Made by a program: the position numbers and the translations under genes. The notes below the pieces were generated by a model. That model saw only the letters and a list, made by a program, of their open reading frames with translations, did not search any database and was not told the origin of the DNA. Below are positions 55,721 through 64,000 of a stretch of 64,000 bases of DNA, piece after piece. Position 1 is the stretch's first letter. Every line of letters begins with the position of its first letter. Source of the DNA: Phytohabitans flavus (lineage in GTDB: Bacteria > Actinomycetota > Actinomycetes > Mycobacteriales > Micromonosporaceae); assembly GCF_011764545.1 (NCBI RefSeq), contig NZ_AP022870.1, forward strand, positions 1,100,001 to 1,164,000, read 5' to 3'.

Positions 55721-58700
55721 TTGTACTCGAAGCGAAAAATTCTGGCGGCGTTTTGCGCCGCGCTGGTCATCGGCGTGGCGCCGCCCGCCTCGGCGGCTCC
55801 GCCAGCCGGCGCAGCCGCCACCCGGGACCCGGGAGCGGTGGCCCACACGGTCACGCTTGTCACCGGTGACCGGGTGACGATCCTTTCGTCCAAAGAGGAT
55901 CGTCCGGTGGTGCGGCCGGGCAAGGGGCGCGAGGGGATGCGGTTCAGTGTTTACCGCGACCGCGGCGCGCTCATGGTCGTCCCGCACGACGCCCAGCGCC
56001 TGGTCCAGGCGGGGCGGCTCGACCGGCGGCTGTTCGACGTCATCGGCCTCGTCCGTGCCGGGTACCAGGACGGGGCTCGGGACAGCCTGCCGCTGATCGT
56101 GGCTGACCCCGCTGGGCCGGCAGCCGCGGCAAGGTCGCTGCCGTCCGGGATGAGCGCCAAGCGGGTGCTCCCCGCCATCGGCGCGGCGGCCATGGAGGCG
56201 TCGAAGGCAAAGGCCGGTGCGCTCTGGGATGAGGTGCGACGCCGGGCCGGCGCGGGACGGGTTTGGCTGGACGGACAGCGGTCCGTCCAGCTTGACCGCA
56301 GTGTGCCGCAGATCGGCGCCCCGGCGGCGTGGCAGGCTGGCTTCACGGGCCGGGGAGTGTCGGTCGCGGTGCTGGACTCCGGCATCGACACCGGTCACCC
56401 GGACCTGGCCGGCAAGGTCGCCGACCAGCGCAACTTCACCGACGAGGCGGACGGTGACGAGGTCGGCCACGGCACGCACGTGGCGTCCACCATCGCCGGT
56501 AGTGGAGCCGCGTCCGGCGGTCGCTACCGCGGCGTCGCGCCGGACGCGACGCTGCTGTCCGGCAAGGTCTGCGGCCTTCGCGGCTGCGCGGAGTCCGCGA
56601 TGATCGCGGGTATGACCTGGGCGGCTGCCGAGAAGCACGCCGCCGTGGTCAACATGAGCCTGGGCGGTGGCGACGGGCCCGACATCGACCCGGTCGAGGA
56701 GGCGTTGAACACGCTGTCCGCCGAATACGGCACGCTTTTCGTGGTCTCCGCCGGCAACGCCGGGATGGATGGCTCGGTCGCCTCTCCGGCCAGCGCCGAC
56801 GCCGCCTTGGCGGTCGGTGCCGTCGACCAGGACGAGCGGCTCGCCGGGTTCTCCAGCCGTGGTCCGCGGGTCGGTGACACGGGCATGAAGCCGGACATCA
56901 GCGCGCCCGGCGTCGGCATCGTGGCAGCCGGGGCCGGCACCGGAGGGTACGTGGGCATGTCCGGCACTTCGATGGCGGCACCACATGTCACCGGGGCGGC
57001 GGCGCTGCTGGCCCAGCAGCATCCAGAGTGGACGGCCGAGCGGCTCAAGGGCACGCTGACCGCCTCCGCCCAGGCGAGCGCCGAGATCAGCGGCTTCGCG
57101 CAGGGCGCCGGCCGGGTCGACGTGGCCCGCGCCATCACCCAGACGGTGACCGCCGTCCCGGTCGGTGTCTCCTTCGGACGGACACTGTGGCCGCACAACG
57201 ACGACGAACCGGTGGCGCGGACCATCACGTACCACAACGACGGGCCAGCGGATCGCGTCCTCGATCTGCATATCCAGGCGCTCGGGCCGGAGAACAGGCC
57301 CGCCCCGCAGGGGATGTTCCAGCTCGCCGCGGACCGGATCACGGTACCGGCCCATGGATCGGCGCAGGTCACGGTCACCGCGGACACCAACGGTGACGGC
57401 CCGGACGGCCTCTACTCCGGCCAGGTGCTGGCCACCGACGGCGCGACCGGAACGAGCGTGAGCACCGCGATAGGCGTGGAGCGGGAGATGGAGAGCTTCG
57501 ACGTGCGAGTGTCGTTCGTGGACGGTGCCGGGGCGCCGACATCGGACAACTTCTCCCTCTTCTTCTCGCTCGACTCCGACGACGTGTTCGCGCCGACGAT
57601 CTCTGGCGATCAGGTCACCATTCGTCTCCCGCGCGGCCGCTACAACCACACCGCGGTGGTCGGTACGCCCCTTGCCGACGGCGGCTACGACCGCTCACTG
57701 CACGTACAGGCGCTGCTGGACCTGACGGCGGATACGGCCATCACGATCGACAGCCGCCGCGCGCGTCCGATCACGGTCACCGTCCCCGAACCCGACGCGG
57801 ACAGCGTGCTGGCCGAGGTGTCGTTCAGCCAGGACGGGCTGCGGGCGCCGTACGCCGAGGTGGGCCCGACGTTCGACGGACTCTCCACCGAGTTCCTGGG
57901 AGAGCCGCGGCCGGCAGACGAGTTCACGGCACACATCGTCAGCCAGTGGGCGCGGCCGAGCGCGGACGGCACGTTCGCCGACAGCCCGTACCTCTACGCA
58001 CTGGCCGAAGCGTTCGCCGGCCGGCTGCCGACCGGCTTCAGCAAGCACTACCGCAAGTCCGAACTCGCTACGGTGCACCAGCGGTTCGCCGCGGTGCCGC
58101 CCGGTGAGTACGCCCAGCGGAGCGTTTTCCCAGATCTGACGGGTTCCGCCGGCGCCGCCTGGCCGATTCCCACGAGCGCGCCGGGCAGCCGCGTGGAGTA
58201 TTACACCACCGGCTCCACCTGGAGCACCTTCCTGGAGTTCGGACCGCGTGACGAGTCCGGGTTCCTGCAGTCGCGTGGGATCTTCGCCGACAGCACGCGT
58301 GAGTACCGGGCGGGCAGCCACAACCGGGACAGCTGGGCCGGCGCACCGTACGGCCCGGCGATACCTCCCATCGAGGGCGGCTGGGTGTCCCGGACCGGCG
58401 AAAACGTCAACGCCTTCATCCCCCTGTACGGGGACCGGGACGGTCACACCGGCTCGGTCGGCGTCGACTCGTCCTACTCGGCGCTCTTCCGCGACGGCGA
58501 GCTGGTGGGCGAGACCGACTTCTCCGGCGGCGGCTTCTTCACCACGCCGCCGGGGCCGGCGACCTACCGGCTCGTGACGCGGGACAGCGGCGGGCTCGGC
58601 GGGCTGAGCACCCGGGTCGACGCGGAGTGGAGCTTCCGTTCCACCGGCGCGGACGGCGAGCAGATGCCTGTCTCCGTCGTCCGCTTCACACCCGCGCTCG

Positions 58701-58984
58701 ACCCGCACCACACAGCGCGGGCCGGGCGGCGGTTCGAGATCCCGGTCACGGTGCAGGCCCAGGCCGGATCGGCGGCCGGCCCGGTGCGGGAGATCACCGT
58801 CGACGTCTCGTACGACGACGGCGTGACCTGGCACCGGGCGCCGCTGCGGCGTACCGGCGCCGGTTGGACGGCCAGGGTCACCCACCCGTCCGGAGCCGGC
58901 TTCGTCTCACTCCGCGGCGAGGCCACCGATCGCGGTGGCAACACCGTGTCGCAGACCATCATCCGGGCGTACCGCATCGGGTAG
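55721..58984 (+). CDS. Large secreted subtilisin-family (S8) serine protease
   Basis: TTG 55721 has GGGAGG 6 bases upstream and starts a Sec signal peptide (RKILAAFCAALVIGVAPPAS). A propeptide of about 170 residues precedes the S8 domain with Asp219 (VAVLDSGID), His250 (GHGTHVAST) and Ser417 (SGTSMAAPHV), all in place. The remaining 600 residues are beta-rich extensions, with no cell-wall sorting motif. The 1,087-residue length is normal for streptomycete-type extracellular subtilases. It should be a processed extracellular protease and is followed by a perfect terminator. Confidence 0.93.
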   Translation: MYSKRKILAAFCAALVIGVAPPASAAPPAGAAATRDPGAVAHTVTLVTGDRVTILSSKEDRPVVRPGKGREGMRFSVYRDRGALMVVPHDAQRLVQAGRLDRRLFDVIGLVRAGYQDGARDSLPLIVADPAGPAAAARSLPSGMSAKRVLPAIGAAAMEASKAKAGALWDEVRRRAGAGRVWLDGQRSVQLDRSVPQIGAPAAWQAGFTGRGVSVAVLDSGIDTGHPDLAGKVADQRNFTDEADGDEVGHGTHVASTIAGSGAASGGRYRGVAPDATLLSGKVCGLRGCAESAMIAGMTWAAAEKHAAVVNMSLGGGDGPDIDPVEEALNTLSAEYGTLFVVSAGNAGMDGSVASPASADAALAVGAVDQDERLAGFSSRGPRVGDTGMKPDISAPGVGIVAAGAGTGGYVGMSGTSMAAPHVTGAAALLAQQHPEWTAERLKGTLTASAQASAEISGFAQGAGRVDVARAITQTVTAVPVGVSFGRTLWPHNDDEPVARTITYHNDGPADRVLDLHIQALGPENRPAPQGMFQLAADRITVPAHGSAQVTVTADTNGDGPDGLYSGQVLATDGATGTSVSTAIGVEREMESFDVRVSFVDGAGAPTSDNFSLFFSLDSDDVFAPTISGDQVTIRLPRGRYNHTAVVGTPLADGGYDRSLHVQALLDLTADTAITIDSRRARPITVTVPEPDADSVLAEVSFSQDGLRAPYAEVGPTFDGLSTEFLGEPRPADEFTAHIVSQWARPSADGTFADSPYLYALAEAFAGRLPTGFSKHYRKSELATVHQRFAAVPPGEYAQRSVFPDLTGSAGAAWPIPTSAPGSRVEYYTTGSTWSTFLEFGPRDESGFLQSRGIFADSTREYRAGSHNRDSWAGAPYGPAIPPIEGGWVSRTGENVNAFIPLYGDRDGHTGSVGVDSSYSALFRDGELVGETDFSGGGFFTTPPGPATYRLVTRDSGGLGGLSTRVDAEWSFRSTGADGEQMPVSVVRFTPALDPHHTARAGRRFEIPVTVQAQAGSAAGPVREITVDVSYDDGVTWHRAPLRRTGAGWTARVTHPSGAGFVSLRGEATDRGGNTVSQTIIRAYRIG

Positions 58985-58993
58985 TGGGCGGCA

Positions 58994-59040
58994 CCCCTCC
59001 GGGCGTGGCGGGGGCACAAGGCCCGTTACGCCCGGAGGGG
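58994..59040. terminator. Bidirectional terminator, perfect 13-bp stem
   Basis: CCCCTCCGGGCGT (58994-59006) pairs with ACGCCCGGAGGGG (59028-59040). It lies between the stops of the convergent subtilase and aldo-keto reductase genes. Confidence 0.85.
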
Positions 59041-59056
59041 ATTCCCCCTGATTCCG

Positions 59057-60085
59057 CTATGCCGAGGCGGGGCGCATGAACGCCAGGTACTGGTCTTGCA
59101 TGTAATTCGGGTAGGCGGGGGTTGCTGGCGCGCTGGCGGCGTCGAGCTCCTCGATGTCCTTCGGCTCCAGCCGCACGTCGAGCGCGCCGAGGTTGTCGGC
59201 GAGCTGCGCGGGCCGCTTGGCGCCGAGCGAGACGCTCGTGACGCCCGGGCGGGCCAGGACCCAGGCCAGGGCCACCCGCGCCACGGAGGTCCCGTGCCGC
59301 TGAGCCACTGCCCGCAGGGCGTCGATGACGCTGTACGCCAGCTCGATGTCCACCGGTGGCTGCTGCGCCTTCGCCCAGCGTGCCGTCTCGTCGGTGGTAC
59401 CGGTGCGGTCGAACTTGCCGGACAGCAGCCCGCCGGCGAGTGGGCTGTAGGTGATGTGGCCGATGTGCTGGTCCTGGGCCATGGGCAGGATCTCCGCCTC
59501 GATCTGCCGCCCGACCAGCGAGTAGTAGGACTCCAGCGCGGCCAAACCGGTCAGCCCCAGCCGCTGGACGACGCCGAGCGCCTTCATCGCCTGCCAGGCG
59601 GCGATGTTGCTGGCGCCGAGGTAGCGGATCTTGCCTTGGTGTACCGCGTCGTCAAGCGCGGTCAGGGTGTCTTCGAGCGCGGTGTGCTGGTCGAAGGTGT
59701 GGATCATGTAGATGTCGATGTAGTCGGTGCCGAGCCGGCGCAGGCTCCGCTCGATCGAGCGCATGACGTGCAGCCGGGACACCCCGAACTCGTTCGGCCC
59801 GCTGCCGACCCGCATCGCGACCTTCGTGCTGACCAGCACATCCTCGCGGCGGCTGCCGAGCGTGCGCCCGAGGATCTCCTCGGCTTCGCCGTCACCGTAC
59901 GCGTCGGCGGTGCTGAAGAGGTTGACGCCCGCGTCCAGTGCCGCGTCGACAAGGTGCTGGCTCTCGTCCTGCGAGAGGGCGCCGACGGTGCTCCAGATCG
60001 GGCTCGACTTTCCGCCGAACGTCATCGTGCCCAACGAGACGGCCGATACGAAAACGCCCGTCCGTCCGAGCTCGCGATACTCCAT
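59057..60085 (-). CDS. Aldo-keto reductase
   Basis: The 342-residue product has the AKR start YRELGRTGVFVSAVSLGTMT, the tetrad in ADAYGD (Asp, Tyr), STKVAM (Lys) and YMIHTFD (His), and the cofactor end LGAKRPAQLADNLGAL. The length is right for voltage-gated K-channel beta/YajO-type AKRs. It is divergent from the TetR gene at 60202 with an operator-like repeat between them. Confidence 0.92.
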   Translation of the reverse strand: MEYRELGRTGVFVSAVSLGTMTFGGKSSPIWSTVGALSQDESQHLVDAALDAGVNLFSTADAYGDGEAEEILGRTLGSRREDVLVSTKVAMRVGSGPNEFGVSRLHVMRSIERSLRRLGTDYIDIYMIHTFDQHTALEDTLTALDDAVHQGKIRYLGASNIAAWQAMKALGVVQRLGLTGLAALESYYSLVGRQIEAEILPMAQDQHIGHITYSPLAGGLLSGKFDRTGTTDETARWAKAQQPPVDIELAYSVIDALRAVAQRHGTSVARVALAWVLARPGVTSVSLGAKRPAQLADNLGALDVRLEPKDIEELDAASAPATPAYPNYMQDQYLAFMRPASA

Positions 60086-60128
60086 CAGATTCCTCCGGTT
60101 GCTGGGCGCCCGGTGTCACCGGGCCTGT

Positions 60129-60155
60129 CGAACACGCTGTACAACAGAGTGTTCG
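60129..60155. promoter_or_regulatory. Inverted repeat CGAACAC-N13-GTGTTCG, TetR operator candidate
   Basis: Perfect 7-bp arms at 60129-60135 and 60149-60155 flank a near-symmetric core CTGTACAACAG. It is placed between the divergent aldo-keto reductase and tetR. Confidence 0.65.
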
Positions 60156-60201
60156 GCAGGCTGGTGAAGTGCTCGGGAGGGTGCTGCCTACACTTGCCCG
60201 C

Positions 60202-60828
60202 ATGCCGTCGATCACTCGCAGCGGTCCGTCCGGGGCCGACCGCCGGGCCGCCGTCGAGGCCCAGATCCTGGCCGCTGTCGGGCGGCTGCTGGCCCAAGGG
60301 TCGACGTACACGCAGATCAGCGTGCAGCGGATCCTGGACGAGGCGGGGATCGCCCGGTCGACGTTCTACGCCCACTTCCGTGACAAGTCAGAAATCCTGT
60401 CCAAGCTCGCCGAGACATTCCGGCAGCGGCTTTACCAATTCACCGCGAATTGGAGCCCGGAAGGCCCGGATGGTGGACTCGCCGGGCTCGAAAACGCATT
60501 CAGGCAGATAATCGCGTTCCATCGCGAGCATTTCCCGGTCCTGGCCACGTTCGCCGAGGTGGCCGCCTACGACGCGAGCGTCCAGGACTTCTACAACTCG
60601 GAGCTGCGCGACTTCGAGGCCAACGTCGTCGGCAAACTTCGCGACGAGCAAGCCGAGCGCCGGACGCCCGCGGACGTCGAAGCGGCTGCCGCCGCACGGG
60701 TCATCGTCTGGGGCGGGACGCGCGCCATCGAGCAGCACATCCGAGCCGATGACGGCACCGGTGACCACTCCTTCGCCGCCGAGCTCGCACGGATCTGGTG
60801 GTACGGCGCCTTCCGGCGGCCTTCATGA
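60202..60828 (+). CDS. TetR/AcrR family regulator
   Basis: The 208-residue product starts at ATG 60202. The HTH is ISVQRILDEAGIARSTFYAH followed by FRDKSEIL, and the C-terminal domain is helical (TFAEVAAYDASVQDFYNSEL). It probably represses the divergent aldo-keto reductase through the repeat at 60129. It ends 29 bases from the stop of the opposing SDR gene. Confidence 0.9.
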   Translation: MPSITRSGPSGADRRAAVEAQILAAVGRLLAQGSTYTQISVQRILDEAGIARSTFYAHFRDKSEILSKLAETFRQRLYQFTANWSPEGPDGGLAGLENAFRQIIAFHREHFPVLATFAEVAAYDASVQDFYNSELRDFEANVVGKLRDEQAERRTPADVEAAAAARVIVWGGTRAIEQHIRADDGTGDHSFAAELARIWWYGAFRRPS

Positions 60829-60857
60829 TCTCGACATAGCCGAAGCCGCCGGGTGGC

Positions 60858-61598
60858 TCACGCGAGCCGTCCGCCCCCGTCGACGTGCAGGACGGTTCCG
60901 GTGGTGAACGGATTGGTGAGAGTGAACAGTGCCGCGTGTGCGAGGTCCGCGGGCGTACCGACGCGGCGGGTGGGCAGCCGGCGCGCGACGGAGTCGAGGA
61001 AGCCGGCCTTGTCCGCGCCCATGCCGTCCCAGGCACCGGAGTCCACGATGCCCGGCGAGATGGCGTTGACCCGGATGGGCGCCAGCTCGACGGCGAGCGC
61101 CGATACCAGATGACCTAGCGCGCCGTTGGCGGTCGCCATTACGACCCGTTCGGGCGCGGGGCGCCAGCCGACCACGCCGGAGAAGAACAGCATCGATCCG
61201 GCCGGGTCGATCCGCTCGGCGAAGTGCTGGGCGAGGAACAGCGGTCCGGACACCTTGGCGGCGAAGGCCTGTTCGACCGCGGCAGGGGTGAGTGCGGCCA
61301 GCGGGCCGTTCGCCGCGGCGCTGGCGGTGCTGACGAGGTGGTCGATGTGTCCGGCGCGGTCGGCGAGTGCCGCGATGCTCGTGTTGTCGGCGAGGTCGAC
61401 GCTGGCGACATCCACCTTCGCGTGCGCGCCGACCTCGCCCGCGGTCCACTCCAGCTTGCGGGGGTCGCGGCCGGCGAGCACGAGGCTGGCTCCGGCCCGG
61501 GCGGCGGCGTGGGCGATGGCCCGGCCGATACCGGAGCCGGCGCCGACGATCACGATCCTGCGGTCGGCGAGTGCGACGTTGACTGTGGGTTGGGACAT
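60858..61598 (-). CDS. Atypical SDR-family protein lacking the YxxxK motif
   Basis: The 246-residue product keeps the SDR nucleotide site (IVIVGAGSGIGRA), DVASVDLAD and a typical end (TGTVLHVDGGGRLA). At the catalytic position, however, it has FFSGVVGW, then RVVMATANGALGHL, with no Tyr-x3-Lys. The same replacement occurs in a subgroup of SDRs, so this is probably a natural variant and not a mutation. It is divergent from the LysR gene at 61693. Confidence 0.85.
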   Translation of the reverse strand: MSQPTVNVALADRRIVIVGAGSGIGRAIAHAAARAGASLVLAGRDPRKLEWTAGEVGAHAKVDVASVDLADNTSIAALADRAGHIDHLVSTASAAANGPLAALTPAAVEQAFAAKVSGPLFLAQHFAERIDPAGSMLFFSGVVGWRPAPERVVMATANGALGHLVSALAVELAPIRVNAISPGIVDSGAWDGMGADKAGFLDSVARRLPTRRVGTPADLAHAALFTLTNPFTTGTVLHVDGGGRLA

Positions 61599-61641
61599 GG
61601 CTGGCCTCCAGATTTCGATCGGCCTCCACTCTCGCTGGGTT

Positions 61642-61666
61642 TACTGGCATGCGTCCAATGCCGGTA
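61642..61666. promoter_or_regulatory. Near-perfect inverted repeat, LysR binding-site candidate
   Basis: TACTGGCAT (61642-61650) and ATGCCGGTA (61658-61666) pair with one mismatch around 7 bases, in the divergent space between the SDR and lysR genes. The T-N-A pattern fits a LysR box. Confidence 0.6.
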
Positions 61667-61692
61667 TCGCCGCCAAGCCATAAGCTGAGTGC

Positions 61693-62600
61693 ATGGCAAC
61701 TGTCCGGCAGCTGGAGTGCTTTGTCGCCGTCGTCGAGTGCGGGAGCTTCACCGCCGCGGCCGAGCGGGTGCTGATGACCCAGCCGGCGCTCTCGCGCAGT
61801 ATCCGCGAGCTTGAGCGGGTGGTCGGCGGCGCCTTGCTGGAGCGGCAGCCGCGGCGGGCGGTCCTCACACCGGTCGGCCGGGCCGTGCTACCGGCTGCCC
61901 AGGCGGCGCTCGCCGAAGTCAAGCGGGTCCGCGAGCTGGGCCGCCGCGCCGCCAACCTGGACGCGGGGGAGCTGCGGGTGGCGGCGGTGCAGTCGCTGAC
62001 CCTCGCCGCGCTCCTGCCGGTGGTGCGGGAGTGGCGGCGCCGGCACTCAGGGGTCGAGTTGCGGCTCACCGAGTTCGCGAGCCTGGACCGGTTGGTGGAG
62101 GCGATGCGGGCTGGCGCCGCGGACGTCGCGGTGGCACCGCGCCCGGAGGGGTGGACCGGTCCACTGCGCGAGCTGGGTGTCGAGGAGTTCGTCGTGGTGC
62201 TGCCGGCCGGAGAAGAGGGGCCGGGGCCAGGCCGCCGGCTGGACCTGCGGGCGTTGTCCAACCGGGCCTGGGTGCACTACGAGCCCGCCAACGGACTCTC
62301 CACAGTGGTGGATGCGGCCTGCGCGGCGGCTGGCTTCGCCCCGCGGGTAGCGGTCCGTACCGCGCAGAGCAGCGCCGCCCCCGCCTCGCCGCCGCCGGCC
62401 TGGGTCCGGCTCTCGTGCCGGCAAACCTGCTGAGTCCATCGGACCCGGGCACGATCGTGTTTCCCAGGCCGGCGGTGCGGCGGCCGGTTGCCGCGTTCAC
62501 CCGGCACCGTCCGGACCCGCTCACGGCCGCCTTCATCGAGCTCGTGTCGCGATACCTGGTGGTCGTACCAGATCATCTGCCGCTACCGGGCGAGGCGTGA
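61693..62600 (+). CDS. LysR-family transcriptional regulator (one frame break)
   Basis: The N-terminal winged HTH is clear (VRQLECFVAVVECGSFTAAA, MTQPALSRSIRELERVVGGA), followed by the substrate-binding domain (RVAAVQSLTLAALLPVVREW, AADVAVAPRPEGWTGP). The frame ends early at 62433, but the next frame continues with VPANLLSPSDPG and TAAFIELVSRYLVVVPDHLP to 62600. Adding one C to CCCCC at 62378-62382 unites them into about 302 residues, normal for LysR. It probably controls the divergent SDR. Confidence 0.85.
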
Positions 62601-62612
62601 GCGCTGGGGCGG

Positions 62613-63608
62613 TCAGGCGGCGACGCGGATGACGGACTTGCCGATGGCCGTCCGGTTGGCGATGCGGCTGATCGCGGTGGGGGCCTCGTCGAAGCCGAAC
62701 ACGGTGCCCAGCGGCGTCCGGATCTCCTTGTGGGCGGCGAGGTCAGCCACGCGGTCCATCGCCGCGGCGTCCACGTTGAGCGAGGCGAAGGCCCCGCCCA
62801 GCACGCCTACCAGCTTGGCGTTGCGGGTCAACAGGTCCATCGGGTCGATGGTCGGGAACGAGCCGCCCGCGTATCCGACGAGCATGAACCGGCCGCCGGG
62901 TGCGAGGAGCTTGCTGGCCTGGACGCCGAGCTCGCCGCCGACCGGGTCGAAGACCGCGTCCACCCCTGCTCCGCCGGTCAGCCGCTGCACCTCGTCGGCG
63001 AACGCCCCGTGCGTGTAGTCGACCGCGTGGTCGGCGCCGATGGAGGCGCAGAAGGCCCGCTTCTCGGCGCTGCTCGCCGCGGCGATGACCGTCACCCCCA
63101 GGGCCTTTCCGAGCTGGACGGCGGCCGCGCCGGAGCCGCCCGCGGCACCGAGCACCAAGAGGGTCTCACCGGGTACGAGCGTGATGTTGTCGACCAGCGC
63201 GTGATGCGCCGTCTTGAACGAGATGAGGAAGCCGGCCGCCTCCTCGTCGGTCATGCCCGCGGGGATGGGCCGGGCGAAGAACTCCCAGACGTAGGAGTAC
63301 TCACTGAGCCCGCCGACACCCTCCAGGAACGGAGCGAAGCCCAGGATCCGGTCACCGACCGCGAACCGGGATCCCTCGGGCGCCGCCACCACTTCACCGG
63401 CCACCTCCTGGCCTGGTTCGGCCGGCAGCACGCTCGCGAACGGAAACGTGCCGGATGTGATGAGCACATCGGGGTACCCGAGACCCACCGCGCTGACCTT
63501 CACGAGAACCCGGCCGCTGGTGGGGGCGTCCCAGGTGGCATCGGTCAGCCGGAGTACGTCGCCTGGGGACCCGAAGTCGATCGCGCGCCAAGCCTTGCCA
63601 GAAAACAT
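62613..63608 (-). CDS. Zinc-independent MDR (quinone-oxidoreductase-like) protein
   Basis: The 331-residue product is a medium-chain reductase of the QOR type. It has GLGYPDVLITSGTFPF, PGQEVAGEV, the nucleotide site VLGAAGGSGAAAVQLGKALG, DAVFDPVGG and an IGKSVIRV end. The zinc ligands of alcohol dehydrogenases are absent, as expected for QOR. It lies downstream of a MarR gene in the same direction (103-base gap), which probably regulates it. Confidence 0.9.
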   Translation of the reverse strand: MFSGKAWRAIDFGSPGDVLRLTDATWDAPTSGRVLVKVSAVGLGYPDVLITSGTFPFASVLPAEPGQEVAGEVVAAPEGSRFAVGDRILGFAPFLEGVGGLSEYSYVWEFFARPIPAGMTDEEAAGFLISFKTAHHALVDNITLVPGETLLVLGAAGGSGAAAVQLGKALGVTVIAAASSAEKRAFCASIGADHAVDYTHGAFADEVQRLTGGAGVDAVFDPVGGELGVQASKLLAPGGRFMLVGYAGGSFPTIDPMDLLTRNAKLVGVLGGAFASLNVDAAAMDRVADLAAHKEIRTPLGTVFGFDEAPTAISRIANRTAIGKSVIRVAA

Positions 63609-63711
63609 CCTGTGCCTTTCGGGTTTTGTCGGACCGGCGATGGAGCCTTCGCACGAGCGTGACGGCCCGACGTATGCGACGAGTCGACGCCGGATATACG
63701 CCGCGGCGTCG

Positions 63712-64000
63712 TCAGGGTTCGCAGCCCTGGATCACCCGCGCGTAGGCGTCCACCGCTTCGAAGTACACCTCTCGGCCGTGTGCCGTGATCTCGATGATGC
63801 GGACCTTCCGGTTCCCGGCCGTGAACAGCCGCCGTACGAGGCTGAAGTCCTCCAGGTGCTCGACGAGGAGGCGTAAGCCGGCGCGGGACGTCGGCGTGGG
63901 CAAGCTGAGCTGAAGGCTTGCCTCGGACAGTGGGGTCGCCGGTTGCTGGATCAGGCAGGCGAGCACATTGAACTGCGGCCGGGTGAGCCCGCAGACGCTG
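63712..64000 (-). CDS. MarR-family regulator (5' end outside window)
   Basis: The frame is open to the window edge. The visible C-terminal 95 residues read SVCGLTRPQFNVLACL (the start of the MarR winged helix), LVEHLEDFSLVRRLF, KVRIIEITAHGREVYFEAVD and a final stop. The wing motif is slightly unusual for MarR, so a related wHTH family is possible. It is followed in the same direction by the MDR gene. Confidence 0.65.
   Translation of the reverse strand, partial: SVCGLTRPQFNVLACLIQQPATPLSEASLQLSLPTPTSRAGLRLLVEHLEDFSLVRRLFTAGNRKVRIIEITAHGREVYFEAVDAYARVIQGCEP

Noticed and set aside
55397..57649. 750-residue minus-strand ORF under the subtilase
   Set aside because: Pure shadow of a gene with intact catalytic triad and signal peptide.
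1..64000. CRISPR array
   Set aside because: No regularly spaced repeats of 25-40 bases were seen and no cas gene is present.
1..64000. tRNA or rRNA genes as integration targets
   Set aside because: I looked near both integrase remnants and found no tRNA-like end or att-type duplicate.

Overview
The window is GC-rich DNA (visibly about 70%) with an actinomycete gene style: Tat and lipoprotein signals, ECF sigma/anti-sigma pairs, an AfsR-like SARP, MmyB-type XRE regulators, a PknB-type kinase and many TetR/SDR/AKR pairs. I infer a Micromonosporaceae or related filamentous actinomycete. That is inference from gene content only; no rRNA or other marker gene is present.

Layout. 1-5007: a molybdenum-enzyme locus (XdhC, the molybdopterin subunit of a xanthine-dehydrogenase-type enzyme, a TOBE/molbindin remnant, ModA), cut off inside modB and followed by hairpins and a chimeric remnant. 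5065-12444: an orphan FAAL-ACP-KS-AT-T-C megasynthase with an MDR oxidoreductase, the best candidate for a specialised-metabolite locus. 12445-38239: an accessory region. Intact genes (TetR/SDR, an SDR plus copper-monooxygenase-like lipoprotein, a sulfatase, a barstar-domain protein, an S1 protease, a histone-H1-like DNA-binding protein, a large helical orphan protein) alternate with more than a dozen gene fragments: IS1380, ISL3 and tyrosine-integrase remnants, GGDEF, LCP, EtfA, alpha/beta hydrolase, AlbA_2, GH12 and APH pieces. 38240-64000: mostly intact genes. These are a Ser/Thr kinase, an AfsR-like regulator, a Yx(FWY)xxD/crystallin-like lipoprotein, a PycTM-like membrane protein, an SDR read in one frame with a CocE-type hydrolase, an ECF sigma/anti-sigma/ABC operon, hemerythrin, a large subtilase, and several oxidoreductases each beside a dedicated TetR, LysR or MarR regulator.

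Two patterns run through the window. First, about a dozen reading-frame breaks can be repaired by adding one base to a short, mostly G or C, run. Examples are the XDH subunit, the megasynthase (twice), a DUF6262-like gene (three times), the ISL3 transposase, an aldo-keto reductase (twice), EtfA and a LysR regulator. This points to homopolymer undercalls in the assembly more than to decay, and it affects how the 'pseudogenes' and the SDR-CocE 'fusion' should be read. Second, independent of that, many genes are really truncated and abut unrelated fragments in opposite orientation, as in a recombination hot spot.
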